Assembly: GCA_910587165.1 (NCBI GenBank)
Contig: CAJUKP010000012.1
Span: 1-63,323 of the forward strand
DNA length: 63,323 bases
Direction: 5' to 3'
From: an uncultured Duncaniella sp.
GTDB lineage: Bacteria; Bacteroidota; Bacteroidia; Bacteroidales; Muribaculaceae
In this document: positions 16,217 to 23,764 of the stretch, one piece after another
How the letters are laid out: every line of letters begins with the position of its first letter
Numbering within the stretch: position 1 is the stretch's first letter
Made by a program: the position numbers and the translations under genes
Notes under the pieces: generated by a model
What the model was told of the DNA's origin: nothing
Databases searched by the model: none
Seen by the model: only the letters and a program-made list of their open reading frames with translations

Positions 16217-17054
16217 CGCTTTCAGTATTGAGGATTGACAATAGCCCGTCACGTGCAGGCGAGAGCAGGGCTGAATAGATTAGGCCATAGTTCACATCCG
16301 AGGCCTCGCCGGTGTCATTGACCACTATGGAGCGGAACATACCGGCCTCCTGGTCCATGAAAATACGCTCGACAGGCGGGATCGGTGTGGCTATGCATCT
16401 CACCTTGCCGGCTATCTCCCATGTGGGGCAGCAGAGCAGCAAACGTCCGTGAGACATGACAATGAGGCCGTCATACAGCTCCCTGAGGTCCGATACCGTG
16501 TGGGTGGAGATTATCACAGTCTGATTCTCGCCGATATTGCGGGCCAGCATGGTGCGGAGCGCTTTCTTCGACGTGATGTCAAGCCCGTTGGCCGGCTCAT
16601 CGAGCAGAAGCAGATCCACTCCGAGAGCTATCACATACGCGAGGAAAGTCTTGTGGCGCATTCCGAGAGAGAGGGAAGCCACATCCTCATGGCCGGTGAG
16701 ACCGAACTCCGCCAGATTTCTGTCAAACACATCGCTGTCGAAACAAGGATAATAACAGGAATGGATCTCGGCAAACCCGCGGATGTCACGCGTCGGGATC
16801 TGCATATCGTCCGGGAGGAAAAAGATCCTTCTTATCACCGAGGGCCGGCGCTCGGCTGTATCCTCACCGTCAATCAGGCAGCAGCCCGAATCCGGAGGGA
16901 GCAGTCCGGCCATGAGCCTGAGAAGTGTGGTCTTTCCGGCTCCGTTTTCCCCGAGCAGCAGATGGATTCCGCACGGTATCGCGGCCGATACTCCGTCGAC
17001 AGCATTGTCAAACGGCTTGAGGTATCTGAAACTGAGATTTTCGAGTGTTAGCAT
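16203..17054 (-). CDS. ABC transporter ATP-binding protein
   Basis: 283 residues. Walker A GENGAGKTT at 35-43, a degenerate signature SLSLGM at about 127-132 (instead of LSGGQ), Walker B LLLLDEP at 148-154 and the switch His in ISTHTVSDL. The C-terminal 70 residues form an accessory domain. It is 18 nt downstream of the TraB-family gene and overlaps the permease gene, forming the energising subunit of the exporter. Confidence 0.93.
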   Translation of the reverse strand: MLTLENLSFRYLKPFDNAVDGVSAAIPCGIHLLLGENGAGKTTLLRLMAGLLPPDSGCCLIDGEDTAERRPSVIRRIFFLPDDMQIPTRDIRGFAEIHSCYYPCFDSDVFDRNLAEFGLTGHEDVASLSLGMRHKTFLAYVIALGVDLLLLDEPANGLDITSKKALRTMLARNIGENQTVIISTHTVSDLRELYDGLIVMSHGRLLLCCPTWEIAGKVRCIATPIPPVERIFMDQEAGMFRSIVVNDTGEASDVNYGLIYSALLSPARDGLLSILNTESDDKE

Positions 17055-17072
17055 TTGATCCGGATTGAAAGA

Positions 17073-17948
17073 TTATACTTTCTCTACTTTATACCCCTCC
17101 TTGCGCAGGAGCGAGATGAGACCCTTCTCGCCGGGAAGATGGCCGGCTCCGACAGCGATGAGCACCGATGCGGTGGGCAGAAGAGCGGAGAGCACCCTGA
17201 GCCAATTGGCATTGCGCTTGTTGATAAGTCTGTCGGCGGTCTCCTCCGAAGTCATCACGGGGTCTTCCATAATGGCGAGTATAGCGTCAAGATCACCCGC
17301 CATATAGGCAGAAGCAAGTTTCCTGGCCATGTCGAGCGAATATTGCTCGTTGCGCACACCATCCATGAGATCGGCCGCCTGGGAAGCTATCGAGCCGCCG
17401 AAAAGCACGGCACACTGCTCGTCAAGAGTCTCCAGACCTCCGATTTCCTTCCCGAGAGCGGCAGCACGTGCCTGCACCACACCGTCAAGCTGCTCCGCGG
17501 GGTTGAAACCGGGGAACACGGTCTGGGTCTGTGCCATAGCTATCACAGTGCTCACCATCGAGGGTTTCAGGGGTTCAAATGCGGCGGCTGTGACCTGAGG
17601 TCCCATATAGTGCCGGAGCATCGTGGTGAGCGAATCCATCTGGGCCCGGTCAAGCACCTTGCTCAGAGTGCTGTCGGCAGGGGCCATGGCGGCCATGGCC
17701 ATGAGTTGCTGTCCGGATGGCGACATGGCTTCCGACATCACCATCTCACCATACACCTTGTCGACACCGGCAAGTATGGCATCGAAACCTGGCAGACTGT
17801 CAAGCAGAGCCGCGGGTGCCACATGATGTGTGCCGAGCAGATATGAAGGACTCTTGAGACCATTGCCCGTAATCTTCCAAAGTATCTGGGCATTGACGGC
17901 CATAAATGTGGTCAGGAGAAGCGCGAGGGCGAGAGTGATCTTTTTCAT
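17073..17948 (-). CDS. TraB/GumN family protein, secreted
   Basis: 291 residues beginning with an Sec signal peptide (MKKITLALALLLTTFMAVNA). The mature part has the family motifs SYLLGTHH near residue 36 and VGAGHLPGEKGLISLLRKEGY near the C-terminus, which in characterised relatives (Tiki-like proteases) contribute to a metal-dependent site. Thus a periplasmic hydrolase is possible but not shown. It is the first gene of the TraB-ABC-permease-GntR operon. Confidence 0.88.
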   Translation of the reverse strand: MKKITLALALLLTTFMAVNAQILWKITGNGLKSPSYLLGTHHVAPAALLDSLPGFDAILAGVDKVYGEMVMSEAMSPSGQQLMAMAAMAPADSTLSKVLDRAQMDSLTTMLRHYMGPQVTAAAFEPLKPSMVSTVIAMAQTQTVFPGFNPAEQLDGVVQARAAALGKEIGGLETLDEQCAVLFGGSIASQAADLMDGVRNEQYSLDMARKLASAYMAGDLDAILAIMEDPVMTSEETADRLINKRNANWLRVLSALLPTASVLIAVGAGHLPGEKGLISLLRKEGYKVEKV

Positions 17949-18015
17949 TTTATTCGGTTTCTATTGGTTGTTCCGGTTGTGTAGTGTTTAGGTGTTGTAC
18001 ATGACTAACACACTG

Positions 18016-18047
18016 CAAAGGTATCACCATTTTTCAATTCCGCCAAA
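18016..18047 (-). promoter_or_regulatory. Promoter of the TraB-ABC-GntR operon
   Basis: Minus strand TTTG (18044-18047), 20 nt, TACCTTTG (18016-18023), 68 nt before the ATG at 17948. It is the likely target of the GntR regulator, though no clear operator dyad was spotted. Confidence 0.75.
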
Positions 18048-18077
18048 TAATTTCATGACTTTTTTCCAAAAAAATAG

Positions 18078-18085
18078 TAATTTTG
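18078..18085 (+). promoter_or_regulatory. -7 element of maf
   Basis: TAATTTTG matches the -7 consensus 46 nt before the maf ATG. The -33 region is only a T-rich stretch, so the match is partial. Confidence 0.5.
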
Positions 18086-18131
18086 CATTACAGGTATCTG
18101 TGACAGGGGTAAAATGTAATAAACAAACAGA

Positions 18132-18719
18132 ATGAATCCACTCGACAACTTATCAGTATATGACATCATACTCGCCAGCGGGTCTCCGCGGCGTCGGGAA
18201 CTGCTCGGCCTGCTCGATATCCCTTTCAGGGTCGACACATCCCATCCGGTTGACGAGACCGTACCGGAAGGTATGGCTCCGGAGTTGGTTCCGGCCCATC
18301 TCTCGACAGTCAAGGCCATGGCCTACCCGCTCGACGGTCCCGGCAATCCGCTTGTGATCACTGCCGACACTGTGGTGATACTGGACGGTGAGGTGCTGGG
18401 CAAACCGGCCGACGAGGCTGCAGCAATCGCCATGCTGGCCATGCTTGCAGGAAAGACCCAGAAGGTTGTGACAGGAGTGACCATCCGCTCACGCGAACAC
18501 ACCGAGACATGGAGCTGCATGAGCGAGGTGGAGTTCGGTCAGCTCTCGCAGGAGGAGATAGAATATTATGTGAAGAAATACCGCCCGCTCGACAAGGCCG
18601 GAGCGTATGGCATACAGGAATGGATAGGCGCCGCAGCCATAAAGGAGATCCGCGGAAGTTTCTATAACGTCATGGGGCTCCCGGTACATCGCCTCTACCG
18701 CGCGTTGAAAGAGCTCTGA
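18132..18719 (+). CDS. maf: Maf family nucleotide pyrophosphatase (dTTP/UTP type)
   Basis: 195 residues. The Maf signature ILASGSPRRRELL at residues 13-25 binds the triphosphate, and ITADTVVILDGEVLGKP (around 75-91) and DKAGAYGIQE (about 156-165) complete the active site. Members hydrolyse dTTP, UTP and modified pyrimidine nucleotides to monophosphates. Full length. Convergent with the next gene, whose stop is only 6 nt away. Confidence 0.96.
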   Translation: MNPLDNLSVYDIILASGSPRRRELLGLLDIPFRVDTSHPVDETVPEGMAPELVPAHLSTVKAMAYPLDGPGNPLVITADTVVILDGEVLGKPADEAAAIAMLAMLAGKTQKVVTGVTIRSREHTETWSCMSEVEFGQLSQEEIEYYVKKYRPLDKAGAYGIQEWIGAAAIKEIRGSFYNVMGLPVHRLYRALKEL

Positions 18720-18725
18720 AAAAGA

Positions 18726-19733
18726 TTACCGCAGCGTGAGGGCGAAACCTTCGCGCGGTTTAAGAAGGGGCACACCCTCCATTCTGCCGAATTCCCATCC
18801 GATCAGCCGCGGACTGTCAAGTCTAAGCCGCTTCTGCACCTCCAACGCCACAAATCCCATGGTCATGCGTAGATTGAGCTCGATGCACGGATGCACGGAT
18901 TCACGGCCGCCGTCACGATATATCATCATATCGACACCGAGCGGACCGGTGTAGTGGGGCGCCACTATCACGGTGAGCGCATCCACGAGCCGTTGTATGT
19001 CGACCTCATGCCCTATCCTGTCCGCGAGCGTGTCCTGCGGTGCCACAAGATTGCCTGTATAGGCTCCTTGTGCCGCGGTGGCAAACACTGACCATCCGAC
19101 GAAATCCACCTTCACCCCATCGCTCGTGAAAAGCGCGGCGAAATCTCTCACTCTGTCGAACTCACGCTCGACCATCACGCTCCCCTGCCTGTGTATGATT
19201 CCGGCCACACGTGACGCAACCGTCCCGGCCGGAAGGCCCCGCGTACTGAACACCCCACGGCCTGAACATGACCATGGAGATTTAAGGAACAGTCCGCCAC
19301 CGGCGATAAGATCCATCTCCGAAAGAGCCGACACCTCCCTGCCCGCCATATCGCCGCATCCGAGCATACGAAGGATCTCCACCGACGTGCGGCGGTGGCT
19401 GAGCTGCCGCATCCTCTCAAGACTTTGCGACGAAGGAAGACCGCCGGGGCTTACACCTGCCTGGATGAACTGACGGGCTGCATCCTCGCTCCATCCCCAT
19501 GGCCGGGGCTCGCCATCCGGGCCGATTGATGCCTCGAGCCCATATTCATGCCGTAGCCATTCCACTTCATCGGGAGTGGCATCGGGCGCAACCACCTGCT
19601 CGCCTCCGGCGGCCCACCAGACGGGCATGAGCCCTCCGGCGCGATGAAGCGAGCAAACCCTCGGGGGAGGTGTGTAGTGGCGACACCCCACCCCGAGGGC
19701 AAGATCATTCTCAGGATTGAAGAGAAGCGGCAT
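18726..19733 (-). CDS. ATP-grasp-like conserved hypothetical protein
   Basis: 335 residues. The central and C-terminal segments look like an ATP-grasp fold: FLKSPWSCSGRGVF (near 150-163) as the nucleotide-binding glycine loop, GPLGVDMMIY (near 262-271) and CIELNLRMTMG (near 283-293) as the metal-binding strand with the Glu/Asn pair. The N-terminus MPLLFNPENDLALG is typical of an uncharacterised Bacteroidetes family. Substrate is unknown. It lies 10 nt downstream of the peptidase gene and is probably co-transcribed. Confidence 0.7.
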   Translation of the reverse strand: MPLLFNPENDLALGVGCRHYTPPPRVCSLHRAGGLMPVWWAAGGEQVVAPDATPDEVEWLRHEYGLEASIGPDGEPRPWGWSEDAARQFIQAGVSPGGLPSSQSLERMRQLSHRRTSVEILRMLGCGDMAGREVSALSEMDLIAGGGLFLKSPWSCSGRGVFSTRGLPAGTVASRVAGIIHRQGSVMVEREFDRVRDFAALFTSDGVKVDFVGWSVFATAAQGAYTGNLVAPQDTLADRIGHEVDIQRLVDALTVIVAPHYTGPLGVDMMIYRDGGRESVHPCIELNLRMTMGFVALEVQKRLRLDSPRLIGWEFGRMEGVPLLKPREGFALTLR

Positions 19734-19743
19734 CAGGCAGGTA

Positions 19744-20937
19744 TCAGAGACCCATCTTAGCGGCTATCCCGGCAGGAACAGCATCCTTATTGACATAGAT
19801 ATCGAGAGTCTTGGCAAGGAAATAGGGCTCGGACACATAGAAGTAGCCATCATAGATCTGATTGGTGTCCCATGAGTTCTTTACCTTATAATACGGAGTG
19901 CCGTTCTGGTCGACAGCCTTGCCGACTATGATCATGCCATGATCGTCAGTTGTGTCGTGGGAGTCGAACATCTCCTGACGGAGCTCCTGGGTGACGGTGA
20001 TCTCCTCACGCGGACCCTCTATCTTGTTCTCCTCTTCCTCACGCTCCTTGTCGGCGAGCTTCACCCAGCGGGCCAGCTCAGTGCCTTCCATGTCGCTCTC
20101 GGTCTTTTTCTTAGGGATAACGGCATAGCCTTCTTTCCACTTGAATCCGGGTTCGCTCACATCGGCAGCCCAGGCAACGGAGTAGCCGTTGTCGAGCGCA
20201 TTGTCAACGATGGCCTTCATCTCCTCCATCGGCACATTATAATAAGGCTCCCACAGCCAGTTGTCGGCCACCTCGAGAGCAAACTTCGTGTAGAAAGGAT
20301 GATGGGTGAACGAGGTGACAGGCACATAGTCGGCTGTATTGATGCCGAGAGATGCGGCGAAGCTCTGCGGAGTGTAGGTCTGACCCTCGTAGACAAACTC
20401 CGACGGCCGCTCGCCGAGATATGCATCGAGAACGGAGTCGAATCCCTTCTTCCAGGCTGTCGACTTCTTACCCTTCTTCTCGTTCACATTTGTCACAATC
20501 CCCCTCAGCACCGGGTCGAGCTCATAATGGTCATGCTTGGCCTCCCCGTAATCGAGTCCCTTATAAGCCTCCTCGGGGACAATGCCATAGTTGTCGATCA
20601 CATACACAACATCGGGGCAGGCTCCTCCGGCTGCGAAATTGGTCTGTCCATCCATTCTCACATAGCGGTCAGCCTTGTCCGAATAGCAGTGGCGGACAAT
20701 CCACATCTCGCTGAGATCCATCTCCTTGCCGGTCTTGCGGAGAATCTCGTTCTCTATGAACCCGAGGCCGGAAAAGCTCCAGCAGGTGCCCGATTTGTTC
20801 TGGTCCTTCACAGGGGTTGTCTTGACCACAGTGACATCAGTGAACTTGAATCCCTCCGGTTCTTTCTCTGCCTTCTTTTTGGCCGACACTCCCATGGCGA
20901 GAGCCAGACAGGTGGCGGCGACTATGTATTTTTTCAT
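19744..20937 (-). CDS. Secreted C1B cysteine peptidase (bleomycin hydrolase/PepC-like)
   Basis: 397 residues from the ATG at 20937, which gives a clean signal peptide (MKKYIVAATCLALAMGVSA). An upstream in-frame ATG would spoil it. The papain-type catalytic set is present: Gln in KDQNKSGTCWSF, Cys52, His333 (DDHGMIIVG) and Asn354 (KNSWD). The overall layout resembles bleomycin hydrolase/aminopeptidase C, normally a cytoplasmic hexamer; the export signal places this one in the periplasm or outside, as in other Bacteroidetes. The mature N-terminus is Lys/Glu-rich. First gene of a two-gene unit with the ATP-grasp-like protein. Confidence 0.9.
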   Translation of the reverse strand: MKKYIVAATCLALAMGVSAKKKAEKEPEGFKFTDVTVVKTTPVKDQNKSGTCWSFSGLGFIENEILRKTGKEMDLSEMWIVRHCYSDKADRYVRMDGQTNFAAGGACPDVVYVIDNYGIVPEEAYKGLDYGEAKHDHYELDPVLRGIVTNVNEKKGKKSTAWKKGFDSVLDAYLGERPSEFVYEGQTYTPQSFAASLGINTADYVPVTSFTHHPFYTKFALEVADNWLWEPYYNVPMEEMKAIVDNALDNGYSVAWAADVSEPGFKWKEGYAVIPKKKTESDMEGTELARWVKLADKEREEEENKIEGPREEITVTQELRQEMFDSHDTTDDHGMIIVGKAVDQNGTPYYKVKNSWDTNQIYDGYFYVSEPYFLAKTLDIYVNKDAVPAGIAAKMGL

Positions 20938-20970
20938 TGTCTTTTGAATTGATTTTGATCGGTTGAAGTG

Positions 20971-21019
20971 CAAAGGTATCATAAAATTGGCAAACTTTCA
21001 AGAAAAATTCCTACCTTTG
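20971..21019. promoter_or_regulatory. Overlapping divergent promoters (peptidase / PorT-like)
   Basis: Leftward: TACCTTTG at 20971-20978 with CTTG at 20999-21002 (20-nt gap). Rightward: TACCTTTG at 21012-21019 with TTGG at 20987-20990 (21-nt gap). The two -33 to -7 windows interleave, so the polymerases would compete for the same 49 bp. Confidence 0.65.
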
Positions 21020-21044
21020 CGACCAAATCACACAAACGGACAGA

Positions 21045-21659
21045 ATGAAACGCATCATATTATCGCTCCTCCTCATAGCAGCCGCCCTCTCCAACGTAGC
21101 CAACGCCCAGTTCCGCTGGGGTGCGTCGCTTGGCGGCAACTGCAACAATTTCACATTCAAGCAGGATCTTGTCTCGGTGAAGCAAGCCTTCGGCGCCACC
21201 GCGGGTGTGAGGGCCGAGATGATGTTTCCGGGCATCGGATTCGGCATAGATCTCGGACTTATCTATTCCATGAGGGGTGCCAAGGTGAATCTCGGCGAAC
21301 GACTGATCTGGAGCTCGCAGGGCTATGGCAACGAGCATATCAACATCCACAATATCGACATTCCGCTCAACCTCAAGTTCAAATGGACGCGTATGCAGGG
21401 ACTCGAGGACTACGTGGCCCCGTTTATCTACGGAGGCCCCGTGCTCACCATCCAGGCCGGACACAGCAAATGCGACGCCATGAAATTCTCCGGCGGCGAA
21501 GTGGGTCTCGTGGCCGGACTCGGTTTCGAGGTGTTCAAAAACTGGCAGATCGCCGCCTCATATACCTGGGGGATGACATACGCGCTGAAGACCAGGCAGC
21601 TCACCGATTTCTCGGCGAGAAACAAGACCTGGGATCTGCACCTCACATACTTTTTCTGA
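21045..21659 (+). CDS. PorT-family outer-membrane beta-barrel protein
   Basis: 204 residues with a signal peptide (cleavage after NVANA) and alternating-hydrophobic strands, starting FRWGASLGGN and ending in the aromatic strand WDLHLTYFF, as expected for an eight-stranded outer-membrane barrel (PF13568 type). Such proteins are numerous in Bacteroidetes and only a few are linked to type 9 secretion, so a specific role is not claimed. Promoter overlaps that of the divergent peptidase. Confidence 0.85.
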   Translation: MKRIILSLLLIAAALSNVANAQFRWGASLGGNCNNFTFKQDLVSVKQAFGATAGVRAEMMFPGIGFGIDLGLIYSMRGAKVNLGERLIWSSQGYGNEHINIHNIDIPLNLKFKWTRMQGLEDYVAPFIYGGPVLTIQAGHSKCDAMKFSGGEVGLVAGLGFEVFKNWQIAASYTWGMTYALKTRQLTDFSARNKTWDLHLTYFF

Positions 21660-21720
21660 TCCGATACGTCTGAACAGTTCAGCCCCGCCGGTCGTTTAAC
21701 TATTGTTAAACACCTGCATC

Positions 21721-22434
21721 ATGGCTGCTACATCTACCGCTACACCAACGCCTATGCCCAAACGGCATGGCAACATCGTGCTGGACGTGATGAATTTCAT
21801 CGTCCTCATCCTCTCGGTCCTCCTCATAGTATTCATATCGGTCGACACATTCAAGAAAATCAATTTTCTTGAAAACTCCGTCTATATGCACTTCCAGTTC
21901 TGGGTGTGCATCATTTTCATCATCGACTTCTTTGTCGAGATGCACTATGCCGGCAACAAATGGCGCTTCTTCCGGCACCGGATAGCATTTCTACTGCTCA
22001 GCATCCCTTATCTCAATCTCATTTCGCTCCTCGACATAGAGCTGTCTGCCGACGCGCTCTATTTCGTGCGCTTCATCCCCCTCGCGCGCGGAGCTTTGGC
22101 TCTGTCCATCGTGATCGGCTATGTGTCGTCCAACGCCGTCACATCCCTGTTCATGTCCTACATAGCCATAATGCTATTGGTCACCTACTTCTGCAGTCTC
22201 ATATTTTTCCAGAAAGAACAGCCTGTCAATCCTCAGGTCGACACCTACTGGACAGCTCTGTGGTGGGCGGCCATGAATATGTCGACCGTCGGATGCGATG
22301 TCTCGCCTGTCACCGTGTCCGGCAAGATCGTGGCGGTGATACTCCCCATTGCCGGTATGGTCATATTCCCCCTCTTCACCGTCTATCTCACCGACTATGT
22401 GAGCCGTCAGTCAAAGAAAGGCCGCGACCAGTGA
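21721..22434 (+). CDS. Voltage-gated-like ion channel (potassium channel family)
   Basis: 237 residues with six membrane helices. The fourth contains regularly spaced Arg (FVRFIPLARGALALS), like a reduced voltage sensor, and the pore loop WTALWWAAMNMSTVGCDVSP sits between helices 5 and 6. The selectivity filter TVGCDV (189-194) departs from the standard TVGYGD, so ion preference is uncertain. The ATG at 21721 is preferred over a TTG at 21703. Two small palindromes (21670-21682 and 21694-21711) lie between the upstream barrel gene and this start. Confidence 0.82.
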   Translation: MAATSTATPTPMPKRHGNIVLDVMNFIVLILSVLLIVFISVDTFKKINFLENSVYMHFQFWVCIIFIIDFFVEMHYAGNKWRFFRHRIAFLLLSIPYLNLISLLDIELSADALYFVRFIPLARGALALSIVIGYVSSNAVTSLFMSYIAIMLLVTYFCSLIFFQKEQPVNPQVDTYWTALWWAAMNMSTVGCDVSPVTVSGKIVAVILPIAGMVIFPLFTVYLTDYVSRQSKKGRDQ

Positions 22435-22508
22435 CAGCGACACAGACAGAGGCAAACCTGCGCTTCGCTTAAAATTTCAATATTTTTCTGATAAAAACAC
22501 GTTAATAT

Positions 22509-22540
22509 TTTGGTTATTTTGTAAAAATTATATATATTTG
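22509..22540 (+). promoter_or_regulatory. Promoter of C10 peptidase-serpin operon
   Basis: TTTG (22509-22512), 20 nt, TATATTTG (22533-22540), 24 nt before the ATG at 22565: an exact match in a very AT-rich stretch. Confidence 0.8.
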
Positions 22541-22564
22541 CAAAACAACCTAAAACAATATATC

Positions 22565-23764
22565 ATGAGAAAACTTGTAATTGCTGTCACATTATTGATG
22601 ATATGCGCCATTAGTTGCACATCCTTCAATGATGCTCCGGATTTCCCATCTGTCAAGAACAAATCAACCCGATACATTTCCTCCAAAGAGGCCTATGACA
22701 TAGCAGTCAGCGGCTATCATGACTTTGGATTCGATAAGAATTCAAGGAGCAACAGGCCAGCATCCGTATATCTGTATGATACATCAGTAAATCAGGGACG
22801 TGGATCGGAACAGGATTCATCCTTTTACATCGTCAATTTTATTGATGGTGGCTTTGCTGTTGTGGCTGCACAAAGAAACAACCCTAACCCTATATTCGGA
22901 ATAGCGGAAAAAGGGAAATTCTCTGCCGATGACAATCCTAATCTCCAATATTACATGGAGCTTGGGAAGGAGTATTACGCCAATTTCCCAACCGGACCAT
23001 GGAGACCATGGCAAGAGATAGACTCCGCTTTTACATTTGAGCCAGATTCTACTGTCACTTATATAAATAGATATGTGCCAACTAAATGGGGACAATGGTC
23101 AAGTTATAATTTTTATTGTCCTCTCAAAGATAAAGGAATCGGAAAAAAGCCGGCCGGTTGTATACCTGTTGCAATGGGACAAATCATGGCATTCCATAGA
23201 TTCCCAACAACAATAGAATACAACGACGAGCTTATACCATTGTACTGGGATGAAATGCTCTATTGTAACAATATTGAAGATCTAGAAAATATTTCCTCCA
23301 TTGGAGTAAATGATATACAGCTACTGCTCCATGCTTGTGGAATCTTATCCGACGTAAAGTATGAGGATGAGGTGTCATTTACCACAATGCGTAAAGGCTC
23401 ATTTGCCTTGAACAAAATTGGATTTTATGCCCAATTTTACAAACGACCAACAATAGAACAATGTATAACCTCTCTTCGTGATTACGGACCCTTTATTATG
23501 TCCGGGAAAAACCCAGAAGATAGTATCGGCCATGCATGGGTCACAGATGCATTAAAAAAAGTAGAACTCTCATTCAGATGGTCTTTCGAAAACGGTCAAG
23601 AGCCTTATCGTATAGATTATTACTTTGACATGAACTGGGGGGCAAAGGGAGTAGGTGATGGGTTCTTCATTATTCCGGCTGAACTTGATTCTGTAATACC
23701 CCCATTAAAGAATGTCATTTATAAAGATTTGGAATGTATTCTTAACATCAATCCCGCAACATGA
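22565..23764 (+). CDS. C10 family cysteine peptidase lipoprotein (streptopain/interpain-like)
   Basis: 399 residues with a lipobox ending at Cys18 (ICAISC). A SpeB-like propeptide (about residues 30-165, with GGFAVVAAQ) is followed by the catalytic domain: Cys199 in PAGCIPVAMGQIMAFH, His323 in IGHAWV, and the MNWGAKGVGDGFF segment near the C-terminus. C10 zymogens activate by cutting off the prodomain and degrade host or dietary proteins; the lipid anchor suggests the cell surface. The upstream TTG at 22538 is not needed. It overlaps the serpin gene by 4 nt. AT-rich compared with flanking genes. Confidence 0.92.
   Translation: MRKLVIAVTLLMICAISCTSFNDAPDFPSVKNKSTRYISSKEAYDIAVSGYHDFGFDKNSRSNRPASVYLYDTSVNQGRGSEQDSSFYIVNFIDGGFAVVAAQRNNPNPIFGIAEKGKFSADDNPNLQYYMELGKEYYANFPTGPWRPWQEIDSAFTFEPDSTVTYINRYVPTKWGQWSSYNFYCPLKDKGIGKKPAGCIPVAMGQIMAFHRFPTTIEYNDELIPLYWDEMLYCNNIEDLENISSIGVNDIQLLLHACGILSDVKYEDEVSFTTMRKGSFALNKIGFYAQFYKRPTIEQCITSLRDYGPFIMSGKNPEDSIGHAWVTDALKKVELSFRWSFENGQEPYRIDYYFDMNWGAKGVGDGFFIIPAELDSVIPPLKNVIYKDLECILNINPAT

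Noticed and set aside
18726..19733. Assignment of the ATP-grasp-like protein to glutathione or peptide ligases
   Set aside because: Only the generic nucleotide and metal motifs are visible; the substrate side is not recognisable.
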